A DNA stretch of 64,000 nt. Source: an uncultured Bacteroidales bacterium (GTDB taxonomy: Bacteria > Bacteroidota > Bacteroidia > Bacteroidales > FEN-979). The stretch spans positions 62,001 to 126,000 of the forward strand of contig CAJAUM010000133.1 of the NCBI GenBank assembly GCA_903945175.1, read 5' to 3'. The notes under the pieces were generated by a model. It was given only the letters and a program-made list of their open reading frames with translations, made no database searches and was not told the DNA's origin. Made by a program: the position numbers and the translations under genes. Positions 23,653 to 33,202 of this stretch are shown piece by piece (the first letter of the stretch is position 1; every line of letters begins with the position of its first letter).

Positions 23653-23660
23653 TACCTTTG
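23653..23660 (+). promoter_or_regulatory. -7 box (TACCTTTG) of the E2 gene
   Basis: TACCTTTG matches TAnnTTTG and lies 25 bp before the ATG at 23686. Confidence 0.5.
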
Positions 23661-23685
23661 CATAAATCCAAAAAGTCATTTGTAT

Positions 23686-24966
23686 ATGGCAAATTATGAG
23701 GTAGTTGTACCGAAACTGGGCGAAAGCGTCATCGAAGCAACCATCACAAAATGGTTAAAAAATGAAGGTGAAATGGTGAGCCTGGACGATTCACTGGTTG
23801 AAATTGCCACCGACAAGGTCGATACTGAAATCCCCTCCCTTACCTCAGGAAAACTGATCAGGAAATTTTTCAATGAAGGGGATGTGGTTCCTGTTGGGGC
23901 TATTCTTGCCCTCATCGATGTTGCCGGAAATGATCAGCCGGCCAGGGAGATGCCTTCACCAGTTGAAAGCAAGCCTGAGTCATATAAATCCGAGACAACA
24001 CCGGCAGGGACCCGTTTTTATTCCCCGCTCGTTCGGAGCATTGCCTCACAGGAAAACATCTCTTTCGCAGAACTGGATTCGATATCCGGAACCGGGAAGG
24101 ATGACCGTTTAACCAAACAGGATCTTCTGAACTACATGAAAGACCGCCAGCAAGGGATCAAACCAATGGCACAATCTCCATTGTCATCGGTCCCTGCTAT
24201 TGCAGTCAAAGAGGCAACAATCGTGGCTCCAGTCACAATTCAACAGGTTATTCCCGGTGAAGACCGAATTGTAGAAATGGATCGCATCCGTCAGCTTATT
24301 GCAGGTCACATGGTAAAATCGGTGCAGACCTCTCCCCATGTTACCTCCTTTCAAGAGGTCGATATGGCCCGTATTGTGCACTGGCGAGATAAAAACAAAG
24401 ATGTGTTTTTCAAACGGGAGAAAGCGAAACTGACATTCACACCCATTTTCATTGAGGCCATTGCCAAAGCAGTGAGGGACTTTCCCCTGATGAATGTTTC
24501 AGTGGACGGGTCGAAGGTGATCATCCATAAAAATGTGAATATAGGCATGGCCGTCTCATTGCCGAATTTCAACCTGATCGTCCCTGTAATTCGCAATGCA
24601 CACGAAAAAAGCCTCTTAGGCCTTGTGAAATCGGTAAATGACCTGGCTGAACGTGCACGAATCAGCAAACTTATGCCGGATGAAATCACCGGAGGGACCA
24701 TTTCACTTACCAACCTCGGATCGTTTGGGACCTTAATGGGCACACCGATCATCAACCAGCCACAGACTGCCATCGTTGCAGTTGGAGCCATCAAAAAGCG
24801 GGTTGTAGTGATCGAATCTCCTGAAGGCGACACAATGGCCATCCGTCCGGTGATGATGATATCCGTCACCTATGATCATCGCGTAATTGATGGCGCCCTG
24901 GGAGGTCAATTCCTGGCCAAACTCGTCCATAACCTTGAAACTTTTGACAGCAACCAACTCATTTAA
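23686..24966 (+). CDS. 2-oxoacid dehydrogenase E2 (dihydrolipoyl acyltransferase)
   Basis: The E2 core transfers acyl groups from lipoyl-lysine to CoA in pyruvate or branched-chain 2-oxoacid dehydrogenase complexes. The N-terminal lipoyl domain carries Lys44 in EIATDKVDTEI. A peripheral-subunit binding domain (FYSPLVRSIASQENISFAEL) follows. The C-terminal catalytic domain ends with YDHRVIDGALGG, whose His is the catalytic base. The start at 23686 gives MANYEVVVPKLGESV. No E1 or E3 gene is adjacent, so the substrate is undecided. The stop overlaps the exonuclease start (TAATG). Confidence 0.9.
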   Translation: MANYEVVVPKLGESVIEATITKWLKNEGEMVSLDDSLVEIATDKVDTEIPSLTSGKLIRKFFNEGDVVPVGAILALIDVAGNDQPAREMPSPVESKPESYKSETTPAGTRFYSPLVRSIASQENISFAELDSISGTGKDDRLTKQDLLNYMKDRQQGIKPMAQSPLSSVPAIAVKEATIVAPVTIQQVIPGEDRIVEMDRIRQLIAGHMVKSVQTSPHVTSFQEVDMARIVHWRDKNKDVFFKREKAKLTFTPIFIEAIAKAVRDFPLMNVSVDGSKVIIHKNVNIGMAVSLPNFNLIVPVIRNAHEKSLLGLVKSVNDLAERARISKLMPDEITGGTISLTNLGSFGTLMGTPIINQPQTAIVAVGAIKKRVVVIESPEGDTMAIRPVMMISVTYDHRVIDGALGGQFLAKLVHNLETFDSNQLI

Positions 24967-25796
24967 TGGAACTGAACATAACCAAGCCCATTGCATTTTT
25001 TGATCTTGAAACTACAGGTATCAAAGTTGCAACCGATCGCATTGTAGAAATATGCATTTTTCGTCTGAATGCAGACGGGAGTTCAAAGACAAAGACTTTG
25101 CGGATCAACCCGGGAATACCTATTCCGCTGGAGGTCGTAGCAATTCATGGCATAACAGATGAAGATGTGAAGGATTGTCCAACCTTCAAGCAGGTTGCCC
25201 ATGAGCTGGCACATTTCCTCGAAAATTGCGATCTGGCAGGTTACAATTCCAACCATTTCGACATCCCGTTACTGGTTGAAGAGTTTCTCAGGGCCGACAT
25301 TGATTTCGACCTGAAAGGCCGTCGTTTTGTAGATGTTCAGAATATTTTTCACAAAATGGAACCCAGGAACCTCAGGGCAGCCTATAAATTTTATTGCGAT
25401 AAAGAGCTTGTCAATGCCCACAGCGCCGAGGCTGATACCATTGCAACATATGAAATACTGAAAGCACAACTTGATAGGTACTCATCTGTAATGGTTAAGG
25501 ATAAAAAGGGGAATCTGACCCAACCCGTGATCAATGATATCAAGGCACTCAGCGCATTTTCATATGCAACCAAAGCCGTTGATCTCATTGGCCACATCGT
25601 GTACAATGATAAAAACGTGGAGGTCTTTAATTTTGGCAAACACAAGGGCAAGGCTGTTACCCAGGTACTCAGGGATGAACCCTCCTACTATGACTGGATG
25701 ATGAAGGGTGAATTTCCTCTTTCCACCAAAAAGGTTTTAACAAGCCTGAAACTCCGGGGGTTTAACAATGATTCTGTCAAGCTTGAATTATTTTAA
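24966..25796 (+). CDS. DEDDh 3'-5' exonuclease, DnaQ-like
   Basis: The N-terminal half is an exonuclease fold: FFDLETTGI (Asp/Glu metal ligands), AIHGITDEDV, AGYNSNHFDIPLL, and HSAEADTIATYEIL with the catalytic His and the last Asp. The C-terminal 90 residues (VFNFGKHKGKAVTQVLRDEP then YYDWMM) form an extra domain seen in many Bacteroidota exonucleases. Likely repair or proofreading nuclease. It starts one base inside the end of the E2 gene. Confidence 0.88.
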   Translation: MELNITKPIAFFDLETTGIKVATDRIVEICIFRLNADGSSKTKTLRINPGIPIPLEVVAIHGITDEDVKDCPTFKQVAHELAHFLENCDLAGYNSNHFDIPLLVEEFLRADIDFDLKGRRFVDVQNIFHKMEPRNLRAAYKFYCDKELVNAHSAEADTIATYEILKAQLDRYSSVMVKDKKGNLTQPVINDIKALSAFSYATKAVDLIGHIVYNDKNVEVFNFGKHKGKAVTQVLRDEPSYYDWMMKGEFPLSTKKVLTSLKLRGFNNDSVKLELF

Positions 25797-25813
25797 CAAA
25801 ACTGCTGATATAA

Positions 25814-26425
25814 ATGAAGATTATTTGCATTGGACGCAATTATGTTGACCACATCAAGGAGCTCAACAATGCCATTCCCTCCTCTCCTGTTTTTTTTCTG
25901 AAACCCGACACTGCGCTGCTTATCCGAAACAGACCTTTTTACTACCCTCCATTCAGCCATGAAATACATTATGAAGTGGAACTGGTGATGAAAATCAACA
26001 AGGTCGGGAAAAATATTCAGAAACAGTTTGCTCACACCTATTATGATGAAATTGGTATTGGCCTTGATATGACAGCCCGTGATATCCAGGATGCTGCCAA
26101 ACAGAAAGGTCTTCCCTGGGCCATCGCCAAAGGCTTCGACCAATCTGCCCCGGTCGGAAAATTTCTTCCGAAGGCCCATTTCGCAGATCTGAAAAACATT
26201 GATTTTCATCTTGATTTGAATGGAAAAACCGTGCAGCATGGCAATTCCAGTCTGATGATGTATGATTTTGATGACATCCTTGTTCACATCTCTCAGTATA
26301 TGACCGTGCGCACCGGAGATTATATTTTTACCGGAACCCCGGCCGGTGTGGGACCCGTTAAAATAGGCGACAAACTTGAGGCGTTCGTTGAGCGGGAAAA
26401 ACTGCTCTCCTGCCTGATCAAATAG
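25814..26425 (+). CDS. fumarylacetoacetate hydrolase (FAH) family protein
   Basis: The 203-residue product begins MKIICIGRNYVDHIKELNN. It contains the metal-binding HYEVELVM (E-x-E) and a later Asp in GIGLDMTARD, and ends FTGTPAGVGPVKIGD. It corresponds to the short FAH-family hydrolases/decarboxylases (YcgM-like: acylpyruvate hydrolase or oxaloacetate decarboxylase). Adjacent to the exonuclease (17 bp) but unrelated in function. Confidence 0.88.
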   Translation: MKIICIGRNYVDHIKELNNAIPSSPVFFLKPDTALLIRNRPFYYPPFSHEIHYEVELVMKINKVGKNIQKQFAHTYYDEIGIGLDMTARDIQDAAKQKGLPWAIAKGFDQSAPVGKFLPKAHFADLKNIDFHLDLNGKTVQHGNSSLMMYDFDDILVHISQYMTVRTGDYIFTGTPAGVGPVKIGDKLEAFVEREKLLSCLIK

Positions 26426-26451
26426 CAGAACCTACAAGTATTCGGGGCGTT

Positions 26452-26742
26452 TTAATTCAGCACAATTTCATCAATGATGGTGCCTCCGGCCTCCCGGTTC
26501 AGGGCCTGGATAATTTTTTGCCTCGCAAACAACAGCTCATTCCGTAGTGCAGCAGAATTGACCTTTACAAAGAGGACCCTTTTGCGGATATGCAGTTGAC
26601 TTGTATTTTTAGCGACCATCTGGCCAACCACCTTCTCCCACGACTGGATCACCTTGGTTTCATTCAGCTTATCACGAAGATGAAAGGAATCCAGAAATTC
26701 TTCAATTGCAGCCTTCAACGGCTTTTCGTTCGATCGTCTCAC
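26452..26742 (-). CDS. DUF721 (DciA-like) protein
   Basis: The 96-residue product shows SWEKVVGQMVAKNTSQLHIR and then LFVKVNSAALRNELLFARQK, the KH-like DUF721 fold found beside recF/dnaA genes and related to DciA helicase operators. It lies 18 bp after recF and is co-transcribed. A role in replication/helicase loading is expected from the family. Confidence 0.85.
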   Translation of the reverse strand: MRRSNEKPLKAAIEEFLDSFHLRDKLNETKVIQSWEKVVGQMVAKNTSQLHIRKRVLFVKVNSAALRNELLFARQKIIQALNREAGGTIIDEIVLN

Positions 26743-26760
26743 TGTAGTTGAATTGTCAAG

Positions 26761-27873
26761 CTAAGATAAGGAATCATTGGGTATTGGTAATGGAAGCGTA
26801 AAAATTTCATGATCAATGGTCATCGAATCAAAAATAGACAGAATTCGTTCCCTGCTCGTATCTGTAATGAATACCTGGCCGAAACTATGTTCGCTGACCA
26901 GTTTGATAAGCTGAGAGGCCCTTAAATCATCGAGTTTGTCAAATACATCATCCAATAACAGGATGGGCTTAAACCCCTTCAACATCTTCGTATATTCAAA
27001 TTGGGCCAGTTTCATGGCAATAACGAATGATTTTTGCTGACCCTGAGATCCGTATTTTTTAACCGGAAAATTATCCAGGATCAATTCAAGGTCATCCTTG
27101 TGGACACCCATCGTACAATAATGGGCTGCACGATCCCTGGAGAGCGCCGCCTTAAAATCATCCCGATAGGAATTTCCGTTAAATTGTGAAAGGTATTTGA
27201 TATCAACTATTTCGGAACCGTTGCTGAGAAACTGAAAATAATGCTGAAAAAGAGGAATAAACTGCCGGAGAAATTCATTTCGTTTTACAAACACCTCCTC
27301 CCCCAGGCGGATCATTTGTTCATCCCATATCTCCAGAGAAGTTGCATCAAAATAATTTTGTTCATGAAAAGACTTCAGCAATGCATTTCGTTGAAACAGC
27401 GCTTTGTTATACTGAATGAGGTCATCCAGGTAAAACTTATCAAATTGTGAAATGACACTGTCGATATATTTGCGCCGTAAGTCACTCCCGTCATTTATCA
27501 GGTCACGGTCGTAAGGAGAAATCATAACCAGTGGAAAACTTCCGATATGATCAGCTAACCGCTCATATTCCTTTTTATTTATAAGAAACCGTTTGCGGTA
27601 ATTTCGTTTCTGAATGCATTGAACAAAATCAGTTGCATCATTCCCCTTCCGAAAAGTACCATTGATTGCAAAATAATCTTCGCCATGACGTATATTCTGT
27701 GTATCAAGACTTGTAAAGAAACTCTTGCAAAAGGAGAGATAGTGTATGGCATCCAACAGGTTGGTCTTCCCAACCCCATTGTTTCCTACAAAACAATTGA
27801 TCTTATCGGAAAAGATAAATTCCGCCTGAAGATAATTTTTAAAACCAGCCAAGGTCAGCTTCTGCAGATACAT
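26761..27873 (-). CDS. recF: DNA replication and repair protein RecF
   Basis: An SMC-like ATPase of the RecFOR pathway that loads RecA at gaps. Walker A FVGNNGVGKTNLLDAI, signature GSQGQQKSFVIAMKLA and Walker B ILLLDDVFDKLD are all present. The 370-residue length is normal. ATG 27873 (MYLQKLTLAGFKNY) is preferred to ATG 27885 because homologues start there and it avoids overlap with ispH. Confidence 0.95.
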   Translation of the reverse strand: MYLQKLTLAGFKNYLQAEFIFSDKINCFVGNNGVGKTNLLDAIHYLSFCKSFFTSLDTQNIRHGEDYFAINGTFRKGNDATDFVQCIQKRNYRKRFLINKKEYERLADHIGSFPLVMISPYDRDLINDGSDLRRKYIDSVISQFDKFYLDDLIQYNKALFQRNALLKSFHEQNYFDATSLEIWDEQMIRLGEEVFVKRNEFLRQFIPLFQHYFQFLSNGSEIVDIKYLSQFNGNSYRDDFKAALSRDRAAHYCTMGVHKDDLELILDNFPVKKYGSQGQQKSFVIAMKLAQFEYTKMLKGFKPILLLDDVFDKLDDLRASQLIKLVSEHSFGQVFITDTSRERILSIFDSMTIDHEIFTLPLPIPNDSLS

Positions 27874-27874
27874 C

Positions 27875-28753
27875 TCAATGATCAAATTTCAATATTTCTC
27901 TTTCCATCTCTTCCATCAGCCACATCGGCGTAGAAGTTGCACCGCAAATTCCAACTGATTCAACATCCGAGAACCATTCAGCTCTCAAATCATCCTGGCT
28001 TGAAATAAGATGTGTATTTTGATTTACCTCCTTGCAAATCTGATACAGGATCATGCCATTGGAACTCTTTTTCCCGCTTACAAAAATCACAATGTCGAAT
28101 CTAGAAGCAAAGGCGCGCAACTGCCCTGAACGATTTGATACCTGGCGACAAATACTGTCATTCCAGTCAAAATCAACGGGTCTGTCTCCTGCCACAGCTG
28201 CCATTCTTGCACGGATCAGGTTTGTGATTTTATAAAACCCCTCCATGCTTTTGGTCGTCTGACTGTAAAACCTGATGGGTCTGGAAAAATTGATTTTTGA
28301 TAAATCCTGCTCATTTCCGATTATGATGGCAGTCCCATTTGTTTGTCCCTTCAATCCATTTACTTCGGCATGCCCCTCCTTGCCATAGATCACGATTTGC
28401 CCGTTTTTCTCCTTCATTTCAAGGTAGCCCTGGTGTATCATGTTTTGCAGATGCAGTACAATGGGGCAAGATGCATCGATCAGTTCAATGTTATTGAGCA
28501 GTGCAGTTTTGTACGTTTCAGGTGGTTCACCATGGGCACGGATTAGCACTTTACAGTTGTGCAATGTTTCAAGATCCTCATTGTTGATAATGACAAGTCC
28601 CAGCTGTTTAAGCCGGTTTACCTCCATGTTGTTATGCACGATGTCACCAAGGCAATACAGGGTGGACTTATTTCGCAGCTCACGCTCTGCGACTTCAATG
28701 GCATATACCACGCCAAAACAAAAGCCTGAATGAGGATCAATGGAAACCTGCAA
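27875..28753 (-). CDS. ispH: 4-hydroxy-3-methylbut-2-enyl diphosphate reductase IspH
   Basis: Last step of the MEP isoprenoid pathway, using a [4Fe-4S] enzyme. The three cluster ligands are Cys12 (GFCFGVVYAIE), Cys96 (DASCPIV) and Cys202 (DSICRQVSNRSG). GKEGHAEVNG holds the substrate His and the acid Glu. The 292-residue length fits. It sits 2 bp downstream of porQ. Confidence 0.95.
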   Translation of the reverse strand: MQVSIDPHSGFCFGVVYAIEVAERELRNKSTLYCLGDIVHNNMEVNRLKQLGLVIINNEDLETLHNCKVLIRAHGEPPETYKTALLNNIELIDASCPIVLHLQNMIHQGYLEMKEKNGQIVIYGKEGHAEVNGLKGQTNGTAIIIGNEQDLSKINFSRPIRFYSQTTKSMEGFYKITNLIRARMAAVAGDRPVDFDWNDSICRQVSNRSGQLRAFASRFDIVIFVSGKKSSNGMILYQICKEVNQNTHLISSQDDLRAEWFSDVESVGICGATSTPMWLMEEMEREILKFDH

Positions 28754-28755
28754 TC

Positions 28756-29820
28756 TTATTGTTTTTTAACAAATTCCTGAAGATTCACAGCAACGGTAAT
28801 ATAATTCCGGGGCAGCCCTGCCGTATAGGAGGCATAGGTATAACTCAGGTTGAACATTTTCACCCTGAGGCCGGCGCCGATTGAGAAACCTGTGAGGCCT
28901 GACTTGCTTGTCAATTTGAGCTCCTGCCGGCGTTGATAGTTATAGCCGATCCTGATTGAAAAGGCTTTGGCGATCGTCACTTCAGCCCCAAGCACGATGT
29001 GACGCATCAGACCATCTGCAAATTTGCCTATTCCTGATTTTTCTTTGACTTCACCGGTAATTGGATCAGGTGAATTGGCTGGATCACTTGGGTCGAGATA
29101 GGTTAAATCCCATCGCTGCAGGTTTGTAAGTAACTGTGAAAAACGAAGCGGAATATGCTTTAATTTCTGAGATAACCCGATCTGAAGTTCAAATGGAAGC
29201 GGCTGATACTGCCCGGCAACATACGGAACGATCTGGGTTCCGATATTCCGGCCAATAACAGAGGCGGTAAAAGTTTGATCCTTTGAAGTGTATGTACCTG
29301 CCACATCGACTGCTATTCCAAAAGAACGATACGTTTCAAGTTGCGAATAGATCAATTTACCATTGGCGCCAATTGAAAACAGGGAAGAGAGCTGACGGCC
29401 CCATCCAATGTTCAAGGCATATTCTGAAGCCGAAAAATCGCCTGTCAGATTTCCCGATGCATCAGCCCCGGTGAAATTACCATAGTTCATATATTGCAGG
29501 CTGCCAACGAAACTACCCACTTTACTGAATGAATAGGAGTACATAACGAATCCATAATTTATGCCCCCCGGGCTATTCACATAGCTCATTGCCAGATTGT
29601 TGCTCATGGCTGGGGTGATCAGGGAGGGATTCGCCTGCGTGAGCGTGATATCATTGTCGTTAATGGCAAGAAAACTGCCTCCCATTGCGGCAATACGGGC
29701 TGAATTTGTATATCCAAGAAATTTGTATGTTCCGTAGCCGCCGATCTGCGCAATGACCTGCATGGTAACAAGGCAACCAAAGACAAAGATCAGAATAGTT
29801 TTGCGTAGTATTTTATGCAC
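28756..29820 (-). CDS. porQ: type IX secretion system protein PorQ
   Basis: An outer-membrane barrel that anchors the PorU-PorV-PorQ-PorZ attachment complex. The signal peptide ends MQVIAQIGG. GYTNSARIAAMGGSFLAIND and NPSLITPAMSNNLAMSYVNS are the PorQ-type N-terminus. Many glycine/aromatic strands follow, and the end is FVKKQ. It indicates a functional T9SS elsewhere on the chromosome. Confidence 0.88.
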   Translation of the reverse strand: MHKILRKTILIFVFGCLVTMQVIAQIGGYGTYKFLGYTNSARIAAMGGSFLAINDNDITLTQANPSLITPAMSNNLAMSYVNSPGGINYGFVMYSYSFSKVGSFVGSLQYMNYGNFTGADASGNLTGDFSASEYALNIGWGRQLSSLFSIGANGKLIYSQLETYRSFGIAVDVAGTYTSKDQTFTASVIGRNIGTQIVPYVAGQYQPLPFELQIGLSQKLKHIPLRFSQLLTNLQRWDLTYLDPSDPANSPDPITGEVKEKSGIGKFADGLMRHIVLGAEVTIAKAFSIRIGYNYQRRQELKLTSKSGLTGFSIGAGLRVKMFNLSYTYASYTAGLPRNYITVAVNLQEFVKKQ

Positions 29821-29886
29821 GATCTAATTGTTGATGTATGGTCTTACTAACGTGAATCTGAAAAAAATATTTTCCTTGATTTCCAA

Positions 29887-30849
29887 TTAAGTCATCAAAC
29901 CCCGTCCTGTTTTGCGAATCTTCTTTTCAGTTGTCAGGTCTGTGACCAGTTTATCCAGAATTCCATTGATAAAAAGTTTGCTTTTTTGTGAACTGAACTG
30001 TTTTGAAATCTCGATATATTCATTCATGGTTACCTTTACAGGAATCTGGGAAAAATTGGTCAGTTCCGTCAGGGCCATTTTTATCAGGAGAATATCGGTA
30101 AGGGCGATGCGATCCAGCTCCCAATTCCGTGTACGGTCATCAATAAGTTTATCTGAAGACTCACTGTTCACAATGGTTTTGCGAAATAAATCCAGAATAA
30201 ATTTCCGGTCTTCGGCCGGATCATCTTCCTGATCCTTGCTGAATAAAAAAGTCAGAGAATCCTTTTCACCAAACGACGCTGACATCAGTTTGATGGTTTT
30301 CAGCACAAAAACGGCGGCAACATCAAAATCATCATACCAATAGATGCTGCGTTCTTCAAAATAGGATTGCAGATCACCGGATTTGGCTACAAATTTCCTG
30401 AACAGCCTTTCAGCAAAATCCTGGTCTTCCTCGTAGGAACTCACCTCTGAATTGATATAATCGGCAAGGTCCTTACTGGCTTTCAGCTTTTGGTAAACCT
30501 TCCGAACCATATCCTGCTCTTCAGTCCAGGATATCTTATATTTGGCTACCTGGGCAGCAAGATCGAGATTTTGTTGCAGCTGCAGGATGATCCTGTTTTC
30601 GGATAATTTATAACTTGGATTGACCTCTTCAGGGGTAGGATAAAATTTATTTTTCGACTCCTCCATCCTGAAACGGTAGAAGTGAATGACTTCCAAAAGG
30701 AATGATAATTGGAGGAAATATAATTCGTAAACTTTATCAAGGCTGTTGAGCAGATTTTTTTCAGCAATTTCTATTCGTGATTCACCCCCCTGAAAATAGG
30801 CATATAACGCCTGAAGTACTTTGATGCGATAATGTCTTCTGCCCAGCAT
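29887..30849 (-). CDS. nusB: transcription antitermination protein NusB, Bacteroidota long form
   Basis: The ATG at 30849 gives MLGRRHYRIKVLQALYAYFQ, the family start, and 320 residues. An in-frame ATG at 30981 would place the -7 box (30898-30905) inside the gene and is rejected. The N-terminal 160 residues are a Bacteroidota-specific extension. The C-terminal helical NusB domain ends IPVKVTMNEYIEISKQFSSQ and INGILDKLVTDL. Binds boxA RNA with NusE. Confidence 0.9.
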   Translation of the reverse strand: MLGRRHYRIKVLQALYAYFQGGESRIEIAEKNLLNSLDKVYELYFLQLSFLLEVIHFYRFRMEESKNKFYPTPEEVNPSYKLSENRIILQLQQNLDLAAQVAKYKISWTEEQDMVRKVYQKLKASKDLADYINSEVSSYEEDQDFAERLFRKFVAKSGDLQSYFEERSIYWYDDFDVAAVFVLKTIKLMSASFGEKDSLTFLFSKDQEDDPAEDRKFILDLFRKTIVNSESSDKLIDDRTRNWELDRIALTDILLIKMALTELTNFSQIPVKVTMNEYIEISKQFSSQKSKLFINGILDKLVTDLTTEKKIRKTGRGLMT

Positions 30850-30897
30850 AATCATTTTATGAAAAAGAACTGACTTAGGATTCCATGTTTGTGGTTG

Positions 30898-30905
30898 CAA
30901 ATCTA
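30898..30905 (-). promoter_or_regulatory. -7 box (TAGATTTG) of nusB
   Basis: Minus-strand TAGATTTG matches TAnnTTTG about 49 bp upstream of the nusB ATG, with TTG at a suitable distance further upstream. It supports the 30849 start. Confidence 0.55.
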
Positions 30906-30945
30906 CGGAATTAAGAAATAAAATTTTGTTTTCAATAATTTTTTT

Positions 30946-30953
30946 ATTTTTGC
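30946..30953 (+). promoter_or_regulatory. -7 box (TATTTTTG) of the DUF3276 gene
   Basis: TATTTTTG matches TAnnTTTG, 50 bp before the ATG at 31003. It is divergent to the nusB promoter. Confidence 0.5.
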
Positions 30954-31002
30954 GTTCACTGATTTGAGTAATATCGAACAAATAATTTAACCAGACTACA
31001 GA

Positions 31003-31383
31003 ATGGAAGAAAATGAAAACAAAGACAGGGAACGGGGAGAAATCTTTTCACGTGCTGTTCGAGCTGGCAAGCGAACCTATTTTTTTGATGTAAAGGCTAC
31101 CGTTGGGGAGGAGCAATATATCACCATAACTGAAAGTAAAAGACGTTTTAACAACGAGCAGGGCAAATTTTTTTATGAGAAGCATAAACTCTTTCTGTAT
31201 AAGGAAGATTTCGATAAATTTTCAAATGGGCTAAGCGATGTAGTTGAGTTCATTCGTACAGGCAAAGCGCCTGAGCGGCCGGAAACAGAAACTGAAGTTT
31301 TGGTCGAAACCGTTGAAGATCAGAAACCAACCCGCCGCACGATTGAATTTGAAGATCTGACCTCAGATTCTGACCGTCACTGA
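31003..31383 (+). CDS. DUF3276 (PUR-domain) nucleic-acid-binding protein
   Basis: The 126-residue product contains GEIFSRAVRAGKRTYFFDVK, YITITESKRRF and FEKHKLFL-like strands (FYEKHKLFLYKEDFDKF), the PUR-alpha repeat layout of DUF3276. The C-terminal 35 residues are acidic. The family binds single-stranded nucleic acids; its role in Bacteroidota is not settled. Single-gene unit with terminator at 31408-31440. Confidence 0.88.
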   Translation: MEENENKDRERGEIFSRAVRAGKRTYFFDVKATVGEEQYITITESKRRFNNEQGKFFYEKHKLFLYKEDFDKFSNGLSDVVEFIRTGKAPERPETETEVLVETVEDQKPTRRTIEFEDLTSDSDRH

Positions 31384-31407
31384 GACTCCCGGAGACTTAC
31401 TTTCTTT

Positions 31408-31440
31408 AACCTGTCCGGCCTGGACAGGTTGTTTGTTTTC
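31408..31440 (+). terminator. terminator after the DUF3276 gene
   Basis: A perfect 9-bp stem (AACCTGTCC / GGACAGGTT) with a 5-nt loop is followed by a T-rich tail (GTTTGTTTTC), ahead of the parA promoter. Confidence 0.7.
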
Positions 31441-31480
31441 AAAACTTTTCAACATTGTGCCGGGTGTTGCTATTTCGATG

Positions 31481-31488
31481 TAATTTTG
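31481..31488 (+). promoter_or_regulatory. -7 box (TAATTTTG) of parA
   Basis: TAATTTTG matches TAnnTTTG 21 bp before the parA ATG and starts the parA-parB-ftsK direction unit. Confidence 0.5.
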
Positions 31489-31509
31489 TGAACTTGTTTA
31501 AAATACCGC

Positions 31510-32313
31510 ATGGGTAAAGTAATTGCAATCGCTAATCAAAAGGGAGGTGTTGGAAAAACGACCACCGCCATAAATCTGGCTGCAGGTTTAGCCGTGCTGG
31601 AGCATAAAACATTGATCATTGATGCCGACCCCCAGGCCAATGCCACATCAGGGGTTGGGTTTGATCCGCGCAACATTAAGACCAGCATCTATGAGTGTAT
31701 CATTGATGATGTTGAACCAAAGAATATCATCCTGAACACCTCCACCCCTTTCCTTGATTTGTTACCTGCGCACATCGACCTTGTCGGGGCAGAAATCGAG
31801 ATGATCAATCTTCCCAACCGTGAAAAAATGATGCGGAAGGTGATTGCCAGGATCAAGGATGAATATGATTTCATCATCATCGATTGCTCCCCATCTCTGG
31901 GTTTGATTACCGTAAACTCACTTACTGCCGCCGATTCCGTTATTATCCCGGTTCAATGCGAATATTTCGCGCTGGAGGGACTTGGTAAATTGTTAAATAC
32001 CATAAAAATTGTCCAAACCAGGCTGAATCCTGCACTTGATATTGAGGGAATCCTGCTGACGATGTACGATAATCGTCTCAGCTTGGCGAAACAGGTTGTG
32101 GAGGAGGTAAAGACCCACTTTCAGCAGATGGTATTCCGTACGATCATTAACCGAAATACCAAATTGGGCGAAGCCCCCAGCTTTGGCCTCACCATCATGA
32201 TGCATGACATCAACAGCTCCGGTTCCATTAATTACCTGAATCTGGCAAGGGAGATTCTTCAGAAAAATGACCTCACCAAGTTAACTAACGCAGAAAAAGA
32301 GATCAATGTCTGA
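31510..32313 (+). CDS. parA: chromosome partitioning ATPase ParA (Soj)
   Basis: The deviant Walker [21 protein letters not shown] is present, with [12 protein letters not shown] and [16 protein letters not shown] (switch and Walker B). The 267-residue length is typical of chromosomal Soj without an HTH. It partners with ParB, whose gene overlaps its end by 8 bases. Chromosome segregation. Confidence 0.95.
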   Translation: MGKVIAIANQKGGVGKTTTAINLAAGLAVLEHKTLIIDADPQANATSGVGFDPRNIKTSIYECIIDDVEPKNIILNTSTPFLDLLPAHIDLVGAEIEMINLPNREKMMRKVIARIKDEYDFIIIDCSPSLGLITVNSLTAADSVIIPVQCEYFALEGLGKLLNTIKIVQTRLNPALDIEGILLTMYDNRLSLAKQVVEEVKTHFQQMVFRTIINRNTKLGEAPSFGLTIMMHDINSSGSINYLNLAREILQKNDLTKLTNAEKEINV

Positions 32314-33202
32314 TAGCCACGGAAAAAAGAAAGCTCTGGGAAGAGGCTTAAGCGCCCTGCTTGAACATTCCGAAACGGGAATTTCCCATAAAGAAATTTC
32401 AGGCGCCTATATGTCGGGGACCGTAGCGTTGGTCCAGATTGAACAAATTGAGCCGAACCCGTTTCAACCCCGCGCCCAATTCAATGAACAGGAACTCCGT
32501 GAACTTGCTGCATCCATTCAGGAACATGGCATTATCCAACCTCTCACCCTGCGGAAGATCGGTCATGACAAATACCAACTGATCTCCGGAGAGCGGCGCC
32601 TCAAAGCATCAAAACACATTGGACTCACCGAAGTCCCTGCCTATGTGCGCCTTGCAAACGACGAGCAGATGCTCGAAATGGCGCTGGTGGAAAATATTCA
32701 GCGTGAAAATCTCAATCCACTCGAAATAGCCATTGGTTTTAAACGTTTGTTGGAAGAGTGCCGGATCAGGCAGGAAGATTTAAGCCAGAAAGTCGGAAAG
32801 GACAGGTCCACCATCTCAAATTATATCAGGCTGCTTAAACTCCCGAATGAAATTCAGGTCGCCGTCAGGGATAATCTGATTTCCATGGGTCATGCCCGTA
32901 CAATTATCAATGTTGAAGATGAAAAAACACAATTGGTAATCCTCAAAAAAATCCTTGAACGAAAGTTATCTGTTCGTGAAGTGGAAGACATGGTCCGGAA
33001 AATTGGCACAGTTAAAGTTTCTCCGGCTCGCACTCCTGGTACCCAGCTAACAGGCAGGTTTGAAAAGGCCAGGACATCATTGCACCAAAAACTCCAGTCA
33101 AAAGTTGAATTGAAGGTTGACAGGAAAGGCGCCGGCACCATCAAAATCACCTTTAAATCAGATGAGGATTTCGACAGGATCATTTCCAAACTTGATTCCT
33201 AA
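32306..33202 (+). CDS. parB: chromosome partitioning protein ParB
   Basis: The N-terminal CTPase/partition box contains [20 protein letters not shown] and [20 protein letters not shown]. The central HTH ([20 protein letters not shown]) reads parS. The C-terminus dimerises. 298 residues. The first codons overlap parA. I did not find a convincing parS within the window. Confidence 0.95.
   Translation: MSDSHGKKKALGRGLSALLEHSETGISHKEISGAYMSGTVALVQIEQIEPNPFQPRAQFNEQELRELAASIQEHGIIQPLTLRKIGHDKYQLISGERRLKASKHIGLTEVPAYVRLANDEQMLEMALVENIQRENLNPLEIAIGFKRLLEECRIRQEDLSQKVGKDRSTISNYIRLLKLPNEIQVAVRDNLISMGHARTIINVEDEKTQLVILKKILERKLSVREVEDMVRKIGTVKVSPARTPGTQLTGRFEKARTSLHQKLQSKVELKVDRKGAGTIKITFKSDEDFDRIISKLDS

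Noticed and set aside
30850-30981. 44-codon N-terminal extension of nusB
   Set aside because: The -7 box at 30898-30905 lies inside it, and homologues start at MLGRRHYRIK.
31044-31060. parS-like CACGTG site in the DUF3276 gene, similar to one in tpx near 17495
   Set aside because: Both match because both proteins encode FSRAV at this place; the arms are not palindromic enough for parS.
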